From NCBI GenBank assembly GCA_032718475.1, contig JAUCBJ010007376.1, positions 62,001-126,000 on the forward strand: 64,000 nt of DNA, written 5' to 3'. Below are positions 23,039-34,200 of the stretch, one piece after another. The position numbers were made by a program, and so were the translations under genes. This DNA is from Nemertoderma westbladi (lineage: Eukaryota; Xenacoelomorpha; Nemertodermatida; Nemertodermatidae). Every line of letters begins with the position of its first letter. Position 1 is the first letter of the stretch. A model generated the notes under the pieces. The model saw only the letters and a list, made by a program, of their open reading frames with translations. It ran no database searches and had not been told where the DNA came from.

Positions 23039-24939
23039 TAGTAGTAGTATTCCTAGCTAGCCAGTGGCATCGTAGTAGTAGTAGAATCGGGAAGCCTGGA
23101 AGGATCTCATTTCCACTGTCCGAGTTTGCTCGACCTAGTAGTAGTAGTATTCCTAGCTAGCCAGTGGCATCGTAGTAGTAGTAGAATCGGGAAGCCTGGA
23201 AGGATCTCATTTCCACTGTCCGAGTTTGCTCGACCTAGTAGTAGTAGTATTCCTAGCTAGCCAGTGGCATCGTAGTAGTAGTAGAATCGGGAAGCCTGGA
23301 AGGATCTCATTTCCACTGTCCGAGTTTGCTCGACCTAGTAGTAGTAGTATTCCTAGCTAGCCAGTGGCATCGTAGTAGTAGTAGAATCGGGAAGCCTGGA
23401 AGGATCTCATTTCCACTGTCCGAGTTTGCTCGACCTAGTAGTAGTAGTATTCCTAGCTAGCCAGTGGCATCGTAGTAGTAGTAGAATCGGGAAGCCTGGA
23501 AGGATCTCATTTCCACTGTCCGAGTTTGCTCGACCTAGTAGTAGTAGTATTCCTAGCTAGCCAGTGGCATCGTAGTAGTAGTAGAATCGGGAAGCCTGGT
23601 AGGATCTCATTTCCACTGTCCGAGTTTGCTCGACCTAGTAGTAGTAGTATTCCTAGCTAGCCAGTGGCATCGTAGTAGTAGTAGAATCGGGAAGCCTGGA
23701 AGGATCTCATTTCCACTGTCCGAGTTTGCTCGACCTAGTAGTAGTAGTATTCCTAGCTAGCCAGTGGCATCGTAGTAGTAGTAGAATCGGGAAGCCTGGA
23801 AGGATCTCATTTCCACTGTCCGAGTTTGCTCGACCTAGTAGTAGTAGTATTCCTAGCTAGCCAGTGGCATCGTAGTAGTAGTAGAATCGGGAAGCCTGGA
23901 AGGATCTCATTTCCACTGTCCGAGTTTGCTCGACCTAGTAGTAGTAGTATTCCTAGCTAGCCAGTGGCATCGTAGTAGTAGTAGAATCGGGAAGCCTGGA
24001 AGGATCTCATTTCCACTGCCCGAGTTTGCTCGACCTAGTAGTAGACGGGAAGCCTGGAAGGATCTCATTTCCACTGTCCGAGTTTGCTCGACCTAGTAGT
24101 AGTAGTATTCCTAGCTAGCCAGTGGCATCGTAGTAGTAGTAGAATCGGGAAGCCTGGAAGGATCTCATTTCCACTGCCCGAGTTTGCTCGACCTAGTAGT
24201 AGACGGGAAGCCTGGAAGGATCTCATTTCCACTGTCCGAGTTTGCTCGACCTAGTAGTAGTAGTATTCCTAGCTAGCCAGTGGCATCGTAGTAGTAGTAG
24301 AATCGGGAAGCCTGGAAGGATCTCATTTCCACTGCCCGAGTTTGCTCGACCTAGTAGTAGACGGGAAGCCTGGAAGGATCTCATTTCCACTGTCCGAGTT
24401 TGCTCGACCTAGTAGTAGTAGTATTCCTAGCTAGCCAGTGGCATCGTAGTAGTAGTAGAATCGGGAAGCCTGGAAGGATCTCATTTCCACTGTCCGAGTT
24501 TGCTCGACCTAGTAGTAGTAGTATTCCTAGCTAGCCAGTGGCATCGTAGTAGTAGTAGAATCGGGAAGCCTGGAAGGATCTCATTTCCACTGTCCGAGTT
24601 TGCTCGACCTAGTAGTAGTAGTATTCCTAGCTAGCCAGTGGCATCGTAGTAGTAGTAGAATCGGGAAGCCTGGAAGGATCTCATTTCCACTGCCCGAGTT
24701 TGCTCGACCTAGTAGTAGACGGGAAGCCTGGAAGGATCTCATTTCCACTGTCCGAGTTTGCTCGACCTAGTAGTAGTAGTATTCCTAGCTAGCCAGTGGC
24801 ATCGTAGTAGTAGTAGAATCGGGAAGCCTGGAAGGATCTCATTTCCACTGCCCGAGTTTGCTCGACCTAGTAGTAGACGGGAAGCCTGGAAGGATCTCAT
24901 TTCCACTGTCCGAGTTCGCTCGACCTAGTAGTAGTAGTA
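22984..24939 (+). repeat. 100-bp satellite derived from the LINE A 3' end
   Basis: Twenty-two units. The first ten start every 100 bp from 22984 to 23884. Each contains the last codons of LINE A (from AATCGGGAAGCC), the TAG stop, (TAG)n, a block TATTCCTAGCTAGCCAGTGG, and (TAG)n again. From 23984 a dimer of a 60-bp truncated unit plus a 98-bp unit alternates: starts at 23984/24044, 24142/24202, 24300/24360, then plain 100-bp units at 24458 and 24558, then 24658/24718 and 24816/24876. The 60-bp unit always carries CTGCCCG in place of CTGTCCG, so the 158-bp dimer spread as a unit. The array ends in a short AT repeat. Confidence 0.96.
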
Positions 24940-25129
24940 CATATATATTTACATATATATACATTTACTTGTATTCGTTATAGAGAACATGGACTCGTAT
25001 TCATTTAATAATTATTGTATGAAATGCCCCACTTCGTGTATGAAATATGTATCTTGTTTAAAACGAGGAGTTTTGAATTACTTCCACTCTTTATTTAAGA
25101 AATAAAAATAAAAAAATATAATAAAATAT
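24940..25129. other. Short AT-rich spacer with a minus-strand AATAAA
   Basis: Contains ACATATATATTTAC-type sequence, then an AATAAA signal on the minus strand at about 25090-25095. That lies 35-40 bp downstream of the stop codon of the minus-strand frame that ends at 25130, a normal distance for a polyadenylation signal. No gene lies in the spacer itself. Confidence 0.55.
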
Positions 25130-25605
25130 TCAGACAGCCATGTCATGGTTTCCACTGATTGCCCTTATTAGGGCTATTGCTGAATCAACTATCGGGTTAC
25201 CAATGTTGCTATTAATACCCCGGTTAAGTGGGATACCATTGATTGGGATCCCGCGACTTACGGCATCCAAATACTGAGGCCGATGTAAGTGCCCTCGCGG
25301 TTCCGCTATAAACGGGTGAGGGGCGTGCGGGTATATATCTGCGTTAGGTCTTCTGTCGAACGACTGAGGTTGGGGGAAATTTCGCCGAAATTGCTGTGCA
25401 ATTGTGGGCTGAGATTGCCACGCCCTTTGCGTTGGGTATTGGTGGTTGGGTAGTGGCGGATAATCCTGGGAGGACATTGGAGGTGGTCTTGGTCTGGGAT
25501 TGATCGCGTGGTTTGACTGGCGCGGGTTGGAACGTCGCGGATCGAAGGGAACTGATCGATTCTGTTCCCTGTGAGGTCCATGTATGTGCAGTTTTATATT
25601 CTTGG
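25130..25605 (-). CDS. Possible alternative last exon (dach 3' end?), hypothetical
   Basis: An open frame of about 158 codons ending TGA/TAA at 25130, rich in proline, arginine and asparagine (PRPRPPPMSSQDYPPLPN, SRGIPINGIPLNRG). No known domain. Three things make a terminal exon plausible. A TATTCTAG acceptor at 25606-25607 would start it in phase 1, the phase of the dach junctions. A donor A|GTAAAG at 27857/27856 inside the exon at 27819-28129 is also phase 1. An AATAAA signal lies just downstream. The SRGxxxNGxPLN phrase also resembles CSRGVTNGYPLNG in that exon. The acceptor's pyrimidine tract is poor, so it may equally be an unrelated open frame. Confidence 0.3.
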
Positions 25606-26275
25606 CTAGAATACCGACGTATTTAGCTCCAATATGTTTGGTATCAATTAGATGTGATCTCAATATATTGGACTGCGAAACAAGGTTAACACCATCTGCC
25701 TTATAAATAGTCCTTATAATTGTAGAACAAGGATCCCGACGAATTTGGGCATCGGATTTCAAAATGTTTCCTGTCAATAGGAAATTCTACACTTGATAAA
25801 AGTCATCTGCAATAATCCTCCATTCATTGGCAGTGGATGGAAATTTTAGATATATTGAAGATATTTTATTGCATATAATTCCAATGTCTCGCCCAATATT
25901 CGGCTTATTGTAGACTTGCCGCGTTGAAACCTGATGGCAAGGGAGGTAATACTTGGTCCATGCGACAGAAATACAAGCGTTATGACCAGCCGTTCTTCTG
26001 AGCTTATTGTTTGGCGATGTATTAGAAACTTTTCTGTACCTGTCTCTACTAACACGCGAAGGTGATCAAACCGCTGAGGAGTCATCCGCAGGTACTTAAA
26101 AACACCTCGGGGTCATTCTCTCGGAGATGTTTGTAGGTCCCTTCAAACTCACTGATTTCTCGTCGACAGTTTGAAGGCCAGACCCACCACCACCGACGAG
26201 TTTTATTCCTTCGATATGCGGCAACTGTAAGTAATAGTGCCGCCAATATTAACCATTCTGACTCAATCTTATAGC
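25606..26275 (-). pseudogene. HARBI1-like PIF/Harbinger transposase relic
   Basis: The minus strand reads, in several frames, the N-terminal half of a Harbinger nuclease: AAYRRNKTRRWWWVWPSN, SEFEGTYKHLRENDPEVF, then YLRMTPQRFDHLRVLVE, SSEERLVITLVFLSHG, the helix-turn-helix SLAIRFQRGKSTISRIL, YLKFPSTANEWRII, and the first catalytic region IDRKHFEIRCPNSSGSLFYN. In active relatives this reads IDGKH after a NCIGA-type stretch that is missing here. Frame breaks occur at a five-A run on the plus strand (26098-26102), near 25855, and by stop codons near 25785 and 25695. No terminal repeats were found. Confidence 0.8.
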
Positions 26276-26449
26276 ATTCCGATGATTGTATATTTATATT
26301 ATTATATTATTAATATATATAATCTTATGTATATTTATTACATATAATTATTATTATGTTAATAATGAATATATATGTAGACCCTAATTTTATATTAAAA
26401 AGATTTACAGTATAGTATTATTATATTTATTTACCCATCTATATCCATT

Positions 26450-26473
26450 ATTGTGATATTATAATATCACAAT
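26450..26473. repeat. Perfect 24-bp AT-rich palindrome
   Basis: Arms ATTGTGATATTA and TAATATCACAAT with no spacer, inside a very AT-rich stretch (26280-26480). Confidence 0.8.
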
Positions 26474-26571
26474 GAACGAACATATATATTCAAAAAGGGT
26501 CACCATGTCACGTTTATAATCTGGGAAAGATGCTAAATTGAATTTGCATTAATCAATTAGTGAGTCCTGTG

Positions 26572-26663
26572 ATCAAAAGTGATGGGGTGATAGGGAGTTG
26601 CGAGGGTGCAAATTTGTTAATAACCGGGAGTAGCATTTTTAATGCAGCTGCAATGCCGCATAT
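26572..26663 (+). mobile_element. Diverged LINE B 3'-end fragment
   Basis: GTGATAGGGAGTTG, a GTGCAAATTTGTT stretch, AGTAGCATTTTTAATGCAGC and TGCAATGCCGCAT match the 3' end of LINE B (compare 47830-47910 on the same strand), at lower identity than the other copies. It is an old remnant. Confidence 0.65.
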
Positions 26664-27818
26664 CGATTATAGATTTATAAAGTACAGATTTAACGGCGGC
26701 CTTGAAAACGAAACATCTGAGACAAACCGAACGCTCCTCTTACTATCAAATCATTTCTTAACTACCCCACCATAAGTCAGATTCCCATTGTATTACTGAG
26801 GTTGCGTAAGCACAAACTTCTAAAGTCTCTTGCCCGCAAGGGTGCGAAATTGTAGGCCCTACATAATTTAATCGGATTTGAACCAACGCCTTCGGTGCTA
26901 CAGTATTTCGAAAGCAGTTGTGGTGCGCTCCACCCTTTATTCATAACGTCATAAAGACACAGATAACGATTAGTATGAGTAAAAAAAATACCTCGACTAC
27001 AGTTACGATATATGGCGCTGTGTACTAAAACAGCCCATCATACAGTATACAGTATAGTGTATAAAGACTAATTTTAGGTTGAAATTAAAAACCTAGATAA
27101 TCCACATTCTTTTAAATCTGCAGTTAAATCTCACCTCCGTGTGCAATGAAAAAATAGGTACAATAGTCCTACAGTAAGTTATTAGTTTATTAATTATTTA
27201 CTATTTATACTTTAATTACGTTTTATAATAAATTGTTCTGTACATTACATCTTTATCGTTGAGTCGGGCATTGTCACGCTCTCGGTAAAGTTATACATGT
27301 ACATAGTGTAATTACGTTTTATATTGGTTTTAGGTTAGCGTAGTGTAATATTGTATTTGTAACCAAGTAACATAAAGGACCCCGACTCGACTTGATTCAA
27401 TTTGATGCATTCAATTAAATTATTTTGATGGTTTAAATTGGTTAAATAATATTCTAACATGTAAAACTATATTTCTAGATACAGTACAGTATAATAATAT
27501 CACAGTTAGTAGACTTCATGAACTACTTTATTTTAACACGAATTGCTGTACAATACAAGTTAGAAATAGAAAAAAGGTGCACCTGGCCTACAAATAGTAA
27601 TTAATATACTGTTCACCGACACTTAAAGAATTATTGACTGATACTAATTATTGACTGAGTGAGGCCTATACAGTATTGTCCAATAGTTGTGCCCCAAAAA
27701 TTGAAGAGCGTCGTTGATTGGTGAGTCTGCCATACCGAATTAATTTATAGTCTACTCGGAGTAATGCAGTTTACACTGCGTATCGTTTTCTGCTCCAATA
27801 AATAAATAATTAATTAAT
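26664..27818. other. Non-coding AT-rich DNA downstream of the dach exon
   Basis: No gene or recognisable repeat. Palindromic TACAGTATACAGTATA-type words near 27040-27060 and TAGGCC words are present. If the gene ends at the stop codon 27819-27821, the upper part is its 3' UTR; no AATAAA was seen on the minus strand in the first 60 bp. Confidence 0.5.
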
Positions 27819-28129
27819 TCAATTTAACTCAAGTTTCATTGGAAGGTCGCCTTTACTGGGGACGTCTATCTCCCGTGTGATTGGATACTGTGGGTAACCA
27901 TATAAGCTGGCAGCTAACGCGGCGTTGTGGTTATGATGGTAAGGTATGGATCCGTGATGGTTGCCCAACATGCCAGGGAGGTAGTGAGGGCTGATCAGTG
28001 GCAGACCGTTTAATGGGTAACCGTTGGTAACGCCTCGTGAACAAATAGGGTTGAATATAGGCCTCGGCGGTAAATATTCGACAGGGGGCGTCATACTTCT
28101 TGGATTTTCAACAGCATTTTCAGAGCCAC
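27819..28129 (-). CDS. dach: dachshund homolog, putative last exon
   Basis: The acceptor TTTTTCTCCTCTAG is strong (AG at 28131-28130). The exon starts in phase 1 and encodes GGSENAVENPRS, then a proline/tyrosine/histidine-rich tail (PPVEYLPPRPIFNP, YHHNHNAALAASLYGYPQYP) and ends KGDLPMKLELN stop. The phase fits the exon ending at 50037. No domain is recognised and known DACH C-termini differ, so linkage to dach rests on strand, phase and position. It would require an intron of about 21.9 kb that contains the 30-bp satellite and several transposons. A possible internal donor at 27857/27856 (A|GTAAAG) could instead splice to 25605. Confidence 0.6.
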
Positions 28130-28254
28130 CTAGAGGAGAAAAATGGAAACAACTTAGATTCTACTAATAGTATTGCAAAAACTACACTTAATTAAAATAG
28201 TTAAGCATTTTCAATGCAGATTGTTGTGTGTGGTGCTACGTGCTATTATAGTAC

Positions 28255-31200
28255 ACGACTTTCTGCTGTCACTTTGCAGTATACCAGACTTTCTGTTCTG
28301 CTCTCACTTTGCAGTATACCAGACTTTCTGTTCTGCTCTCACTTTGCAGTATACCAGACTTTCTGCTCTCACTTTGCAGTATACCAGACTTTCTGTTCTG
28401 CTCTCACTTTGCAGTATACCAGACTTTCTGCTGTCACTTTGCAGAATACCAGACATTCTGCTGTCACTTTGCAGTATACCAGACTTTCTGTTCTGCTCTC
28501 ACTTTGCAGTATACCAGACTTTCTGCTGTCACTTTGCAGTATACCAGACTTTCTGCTCTCACTTTGCAGTATACCAGACTTTCTGCTGTCACTTTGCAGT
28601 ATACCAGACGTTCTGCTCTCACTTTGCAGTATACCAGACTTTCTGCTCTCACTTTGCAGTATACCAGACTTTCTGCTCTCACTTTGCAGTATACCAGACT
28701 TTCTGCTGTCACTTTGCAGTATACCACACTTTCTGCTGTCACTTTGCAGTATACCACACTTTCTGCTGTCACTTTGCAGTATACCAGACTTTCTGCTCTC
28801 ACTTTGCAGTATACCAGACTTTCTGCTGTCACTTTGCAGTATACCAGACTTTCTGCTCTCACTTTGCAGTATACCAGACTTTCTGCTCTCACTTTGCAGT
28901 ATACCACACTTTCTGCTGTCACTTTGCAGTATACCAGACGTTCTGCTCTCACTTTGCAGTATACCAGACTTTCTGCTCTCACTTTGCAGTATACCAGACT
29001 TTCTTATCTCACTTTGCAGTATACCAGACTTTCTGCTGTCACTTTGCAGTATACCAGACTTTTCTGCTGTCACTTTGCAGTATGCCAGACTTTCTGCTGT
29101 CACTTTGCAGTATACCAGACTTTCTGCTGTCACTTTGCAGTATACCAGACTTTCTGCTGTCACTTTGCAGTATACCAGACTTTCTGCTCTCACTTTGCAA
29201 GATACAAAACTTTCTGCTGTCACTTTGCAGTATACCAGACTTTCTGCTCTCACTTTGCGGTATACCAGACTTTCTGCTGTCACTTTGCAGTATACCAGAC
29301 TTTCTGCTGTCACTTTGCAGTATACCAGACTTTCTGCTGTCACTTTGCAGTATACCAGACTTTCTGCTCTCACTTTGCAATATACCAGACTTTCTGCTCT
29401 CACTTTGCAGTATACCAGACTTTCTGCTGTCACTTTGCAGAATACCAGACATTCTGCTGTCACTTTGCAGTATACCAGACTTTCTGCTCTCACTTTGCAG
29501 TATACCAGACTTTCTGCTCTCACTTTGCAGTATACCAGACTTTCTGCTCTCACTTTGCAGTATACCAGACTTTCTGCTCTCACTTTGCAGTATACCAGAC
29601 TTTCTGTTCTGCTCTCACTTTGCAGTATACCAGACTTTCTGCTGTCACTTTGCAGAATACCAGACATTCTGCTGTCACTTTGCAGTATACCAGACTTTCT
29701 GTTCTGCTCTCACTTTGCAGTATACCAGACTTTCTGCTCTCACTTTGCAATATACCAGACTTTCTGCTCTCACTTTGCAGTATACCAGACTTTCTGCTGT
29801 CACTTTGCAGAATACCAGACATTCTGCTGTCACTTTGCAGTATACCAGACTTTCTGCTCTCACTTTGCAGTATACCAGACTTTCTGCTCTCACTTTGCAG
29901 TATACCAGACTTTCTGCTCTCACTTTGCAGTATACCAGACTTTCTGCTGTCACTTTGAAGTATACCAGACTTTCTGTTCTGCTCTCACTTTGCAGTATAC
30001 CAGACTTTCTGTTCTGCTCTCACTTTGCAGTATACCAGACTTTCTGTTCTGCTCTCACTTTGCAGTATACCAGACTTTCTGCTGTCACTTTGCAGTATAC
30101 CAGACGTTCTGCTCTCACTTTGCAGTATACCAGACTTTCTGCTCTCACTTTGCAGTATACCAGACTTTCTGCTCTCACTTTGCAGTATACCAGACTTTCT
30201 GTTCTGCTCTCACTTTGCAGTATACCAGACTTTCTGCTGTCACTTTGCAGAATACCAGACATTCTGCTGTCACTTTGCAGTATACCAGACTTTCTGCTCT
30301 CACTTTGCAGTATACCAGACTTTCTGCTGTCACTTTGCAGTATACCAGACGTTCTGCTCTCACTTTGCAGTATACCAGACGTTCTGCTCTCACTTTGCAG
30401 TATACCAGACTTTCTGCTCTCACTTTGCAGTATACCAGACTTTCTGCTCTCACTTTGCAGTATACCAGACTTTCTGCTGTCACTTTGCAGTATACCAGAC
30501 GTTCTGCTCTCACTTTGCAGTATACCAGACTTTCTGCTCTCACTTTGCAGTATACCAGACTTTCTGCTCTCACTTTGCAGTATACCAGACTTTCTGCTCT
30601 CACTTTGCAGTATACCAGACTTTCTGCTGTCACTTTGCAGTATACCAGACTTTCTGTTCTGCTCTCACTTTGCAGTATACCAGACTTTCTGCTGTCTCTT
30701 TGCAGAATACCAGACTTTCTGCTGTCACTTTGCAGTATACCAGACTTTCTGCTCTCACTTTGCAGTATACCAGACTTTCTGCTGTCACTTTGCAGTATAC
30801 CAGACGTTCTGCTCTCACTTTGCAGTATACCAGACTTTCTGCTCTCACTTTGCAGTATACCAGACTTTCTGCTCTCACTTTGCAGTATACCAGACTTTCT
30901 GCTGTCACTTTGCAGTATACCACACTTTCTGCTGTCACTTTGCAGTATACCACACTTTCTGCTGTCACTTTGCAGTATACCAGACTTTCTGCTCTCACTT
31001 TGCAGTATACCAGACTTTCTTATCTCACTTTGCAGTATACCAGACTTTCTGCTGTCACTTTGCAGTATACCAGACTTTCTGCTGTCACTTTGCAGTATGC
31101 CAGACTTTCTGCTGTCACTTTGCAGTATACCAGACTTTCTGCTGTCACTTTGCAGTATACCAGACTTTCTGCTGTCACTTTGCAGTATACCAGACTTTCT

Positions 31201-34200
31201 GCTCTCACTTTGCAAGATACAAAACTTTCTGCTGTCACTTTGCAGTATACCAGACTTTCTGCTCTCACTTTGCAGTATACCAGACTTTCTGCTGTCACTT
31301 TGCAGTATACCAGACTTTCTGCTGTCACTTTGCAGTATACCAGACTTTCTGCTGTCACTTTGCAGTATACCAGACTTTCTTCTCTCACTTTGCAATATAC
31401 CAGACTTTCTGCTGTCACTTTGCAGTATACCAGACTTTCTGCTGTCACTTTGCAGTATACCAGACTTTCTGCTCTCACTTTGCAGTATACCAGACTTTCT
31501 GCTCTCACTTTGCAGTATACCAGACTTTCTGCTGTCACTTTGCAGTATACCAGACTTTCTGCTCTCATATTGCAGTATACCAGACTTTCGGCTCTCACTT
31601 TGCAGTATACCAGACTTTCTGCTCTCACTTTGCAGTATACCAGACTTTGCTGTAACTTTGCACTATACCAGACTTTCTGCTCTCACTTTGCAGTATACCA
31701 CACTTTCTGCTGTCACTTTGCAGTATACCAGACTTTCTGCTCTCACTTTGCAGTATACCAGACTTTCTGCTCTCACATTGCAGTATACCAGACTTTCTGC
31801 TCTCACTTTGCAGTATACCAGACTTTCTGCTCTCACTTTGCAGTATACCAGACTTTGCTGTAACTTTGCACTATACCAGACTTTCTGCTGTCACTTTGCA
31901 GTATACCAGACTTTCTGCTCTCACATTGCAGTATACCAGACTTTCTGCTCTCACTTTGCAGTATACCAGACTTTCTGCTCTCACTTTGCAGTATACCAGA
32001 CTTTCTGCTCTCACTTTGCAGTATACCAGACTTTCTGCTCTCACTTTGCAGTATACCAGACTTTCTGCTGTCACTTTGCAGTATACCAGACGTTCAACTC
32101 TCACTTTGCAGTATACCAGACTTTCTGCTCTCACTTTGCAGTATACCAGACTTTCTGCTCTCACTTTGCAGTATACCAGACTTTCTGCTGTCACTTTGCA
32201 GTATACCAGACTTTCTGTTCTGCTCTCACTTTGCAGTATACCAGACTTTCTGCTGTCACTTTGCAGTATACCAGACGTTCTGCTCTCACTTTGCAGTATA
32301 CCAGACGTTCTGCTCTCACTTTGCAGTATACCAGACTTTCTGCTCTCACTTTGCAGTATACCAGACTTTCTGCTCTCACTTTGCAGTATACCAGACTTTC
32401 TGCTGTCACTTTGCAGTATACCAGACGTTCTGCTCTCACTTTGCAGTATACCAGACTTTCTGCTCTCACTTTGCAGTATACCAGACTTTTTGCTGTCACT
32501 TTGCAGTATACCAGACGTTCTGCTCTCACTTTGCAGTATACCAGACTTTCTGCTCTCACTTTGCAGTATACCAGACTTTCTGCTCTCACTTTGCAGTATA
32601 CCAGACTTTCTGCTCTCACTTTGCAGTATACCAGACTTTCTGCTGTCACTTTGCAGTATACCAGACTTTCTGTTCTGCTCTCACTTTGCAGTATACCAGA
32701 GTTTCTGCTGTCTCTTTGCAGAATACCAGACTTTCTGCTGTCACTTTGCAGTATACCAGACTTTCTGCTCTCACTTTGCAGTATACCAGACTTTCTGCTG
32801 TCACTTTGCAGTATACCAGACGTTCTGCTCTCACTTTGCAGTATACCAGACTTTCTGCTCTCACTTTGCAGTATACCAGACTTTCTGCTCTCACTTTGCA
32901 GTATACCAGACTTTCTGCTGTCACTTTGCAGTATACCACACTTTCTGCTGTCACTTTGCAGTATACCACACTTTCTGCTGTCACTTTGCAGTATACCAGA
33001 CTTTCTGCTCTCACTTTGCAGTATACCAGACTTTCTGCTGTCACTTTGCAGTATACCAGACTTTCTGCTCTCACTTTGCAGTATACCAGACTTTCTGCTC
33101 TCACTTTGCAGTATACCACACTTTCTGCTGTCACTTTGCAGTATCAGACCTTCTGCTCTCACTTTGCAGTATACCAGACTTTCTGCTCTCACTTTGCAGT
33201 ATACCAGACTTTCTTATCTCACTTTGCAGTATACCAGACTTTCTGCTGTCACTTTGCAGTATACCAGACTTTCTGCTGTCACTTTGCAGTATGCCAGACT
33301 TTCTGCTGTCACTTTGCAGTATACCAGACTTTCTGCTGTCACTTTGCAGTATACCAGACTTTCTGCTGTCACTTTGCAGTATACCAGACTTTCTGCTCTC
33401 ACTTTGCAAGATACAAAACTTTCTGCTGTCACTTTGCAGTATACCAGACTTTCTGCTCTCACTTTGCAAGATACAAAACTTTCTGCTGTCACTTTGCAGT
33501 ATACCAGACTTTCTGCTCTCACTTTGCAGTATACCAGACTTTCTGCTCTCACTTTGCAGTATACCAGACTTTCTGCTCTCACTTTGCAGTATACCAGACT
33601 TTCTGCTCTCACTTTGCAGTATACCAGACTTTCTGCTCTCACTTTGCAGTATACCAGACTTTCTGCTCTCACTTTGCAGTATACCAGACTTTCTGCTCTC
33701 ACTTTGCAGTATACCAGACTTTCTGCTCTCACTTTGCAGTATACCAGACTTTCTGCTGTCACTTTGCAGTATACCAGACTTTCTGCTCTCACTTTGCAGT
33801 ATACCAGACTTTCTGCTGTCACTTTGCAGTATACCAGACTTTCTGCTGTCACTTTGCAGTATACCAGACTTTCTGCTGTCACTTTGCAGTATACCAGACT
33901 TTCTGCTCTCACTTTGCAAGATACAAAACTTTCTGCTGTCACTTTGCAGTATACCAGACTTTCTGCTGTCACTTTGCAGTATACCAGACTTTCTGCTGTC
34001 ACTTTGCAGTATACCAGACTTTCTGCTGTCACTTTGCAGTATACCAGACTTTCTGCTGTCACTTTGCAGTATACCAGACTTTCTGCTCTCACTTTGCAGT
34101 ATACCAGACTTTCTGCTCTCACTTTGCAGTATACCAGACTTTCTGCTCTCACTTTGCAGTATACCAGACTTTCTGCTGTCACTTTGCAGTATACCAGACT

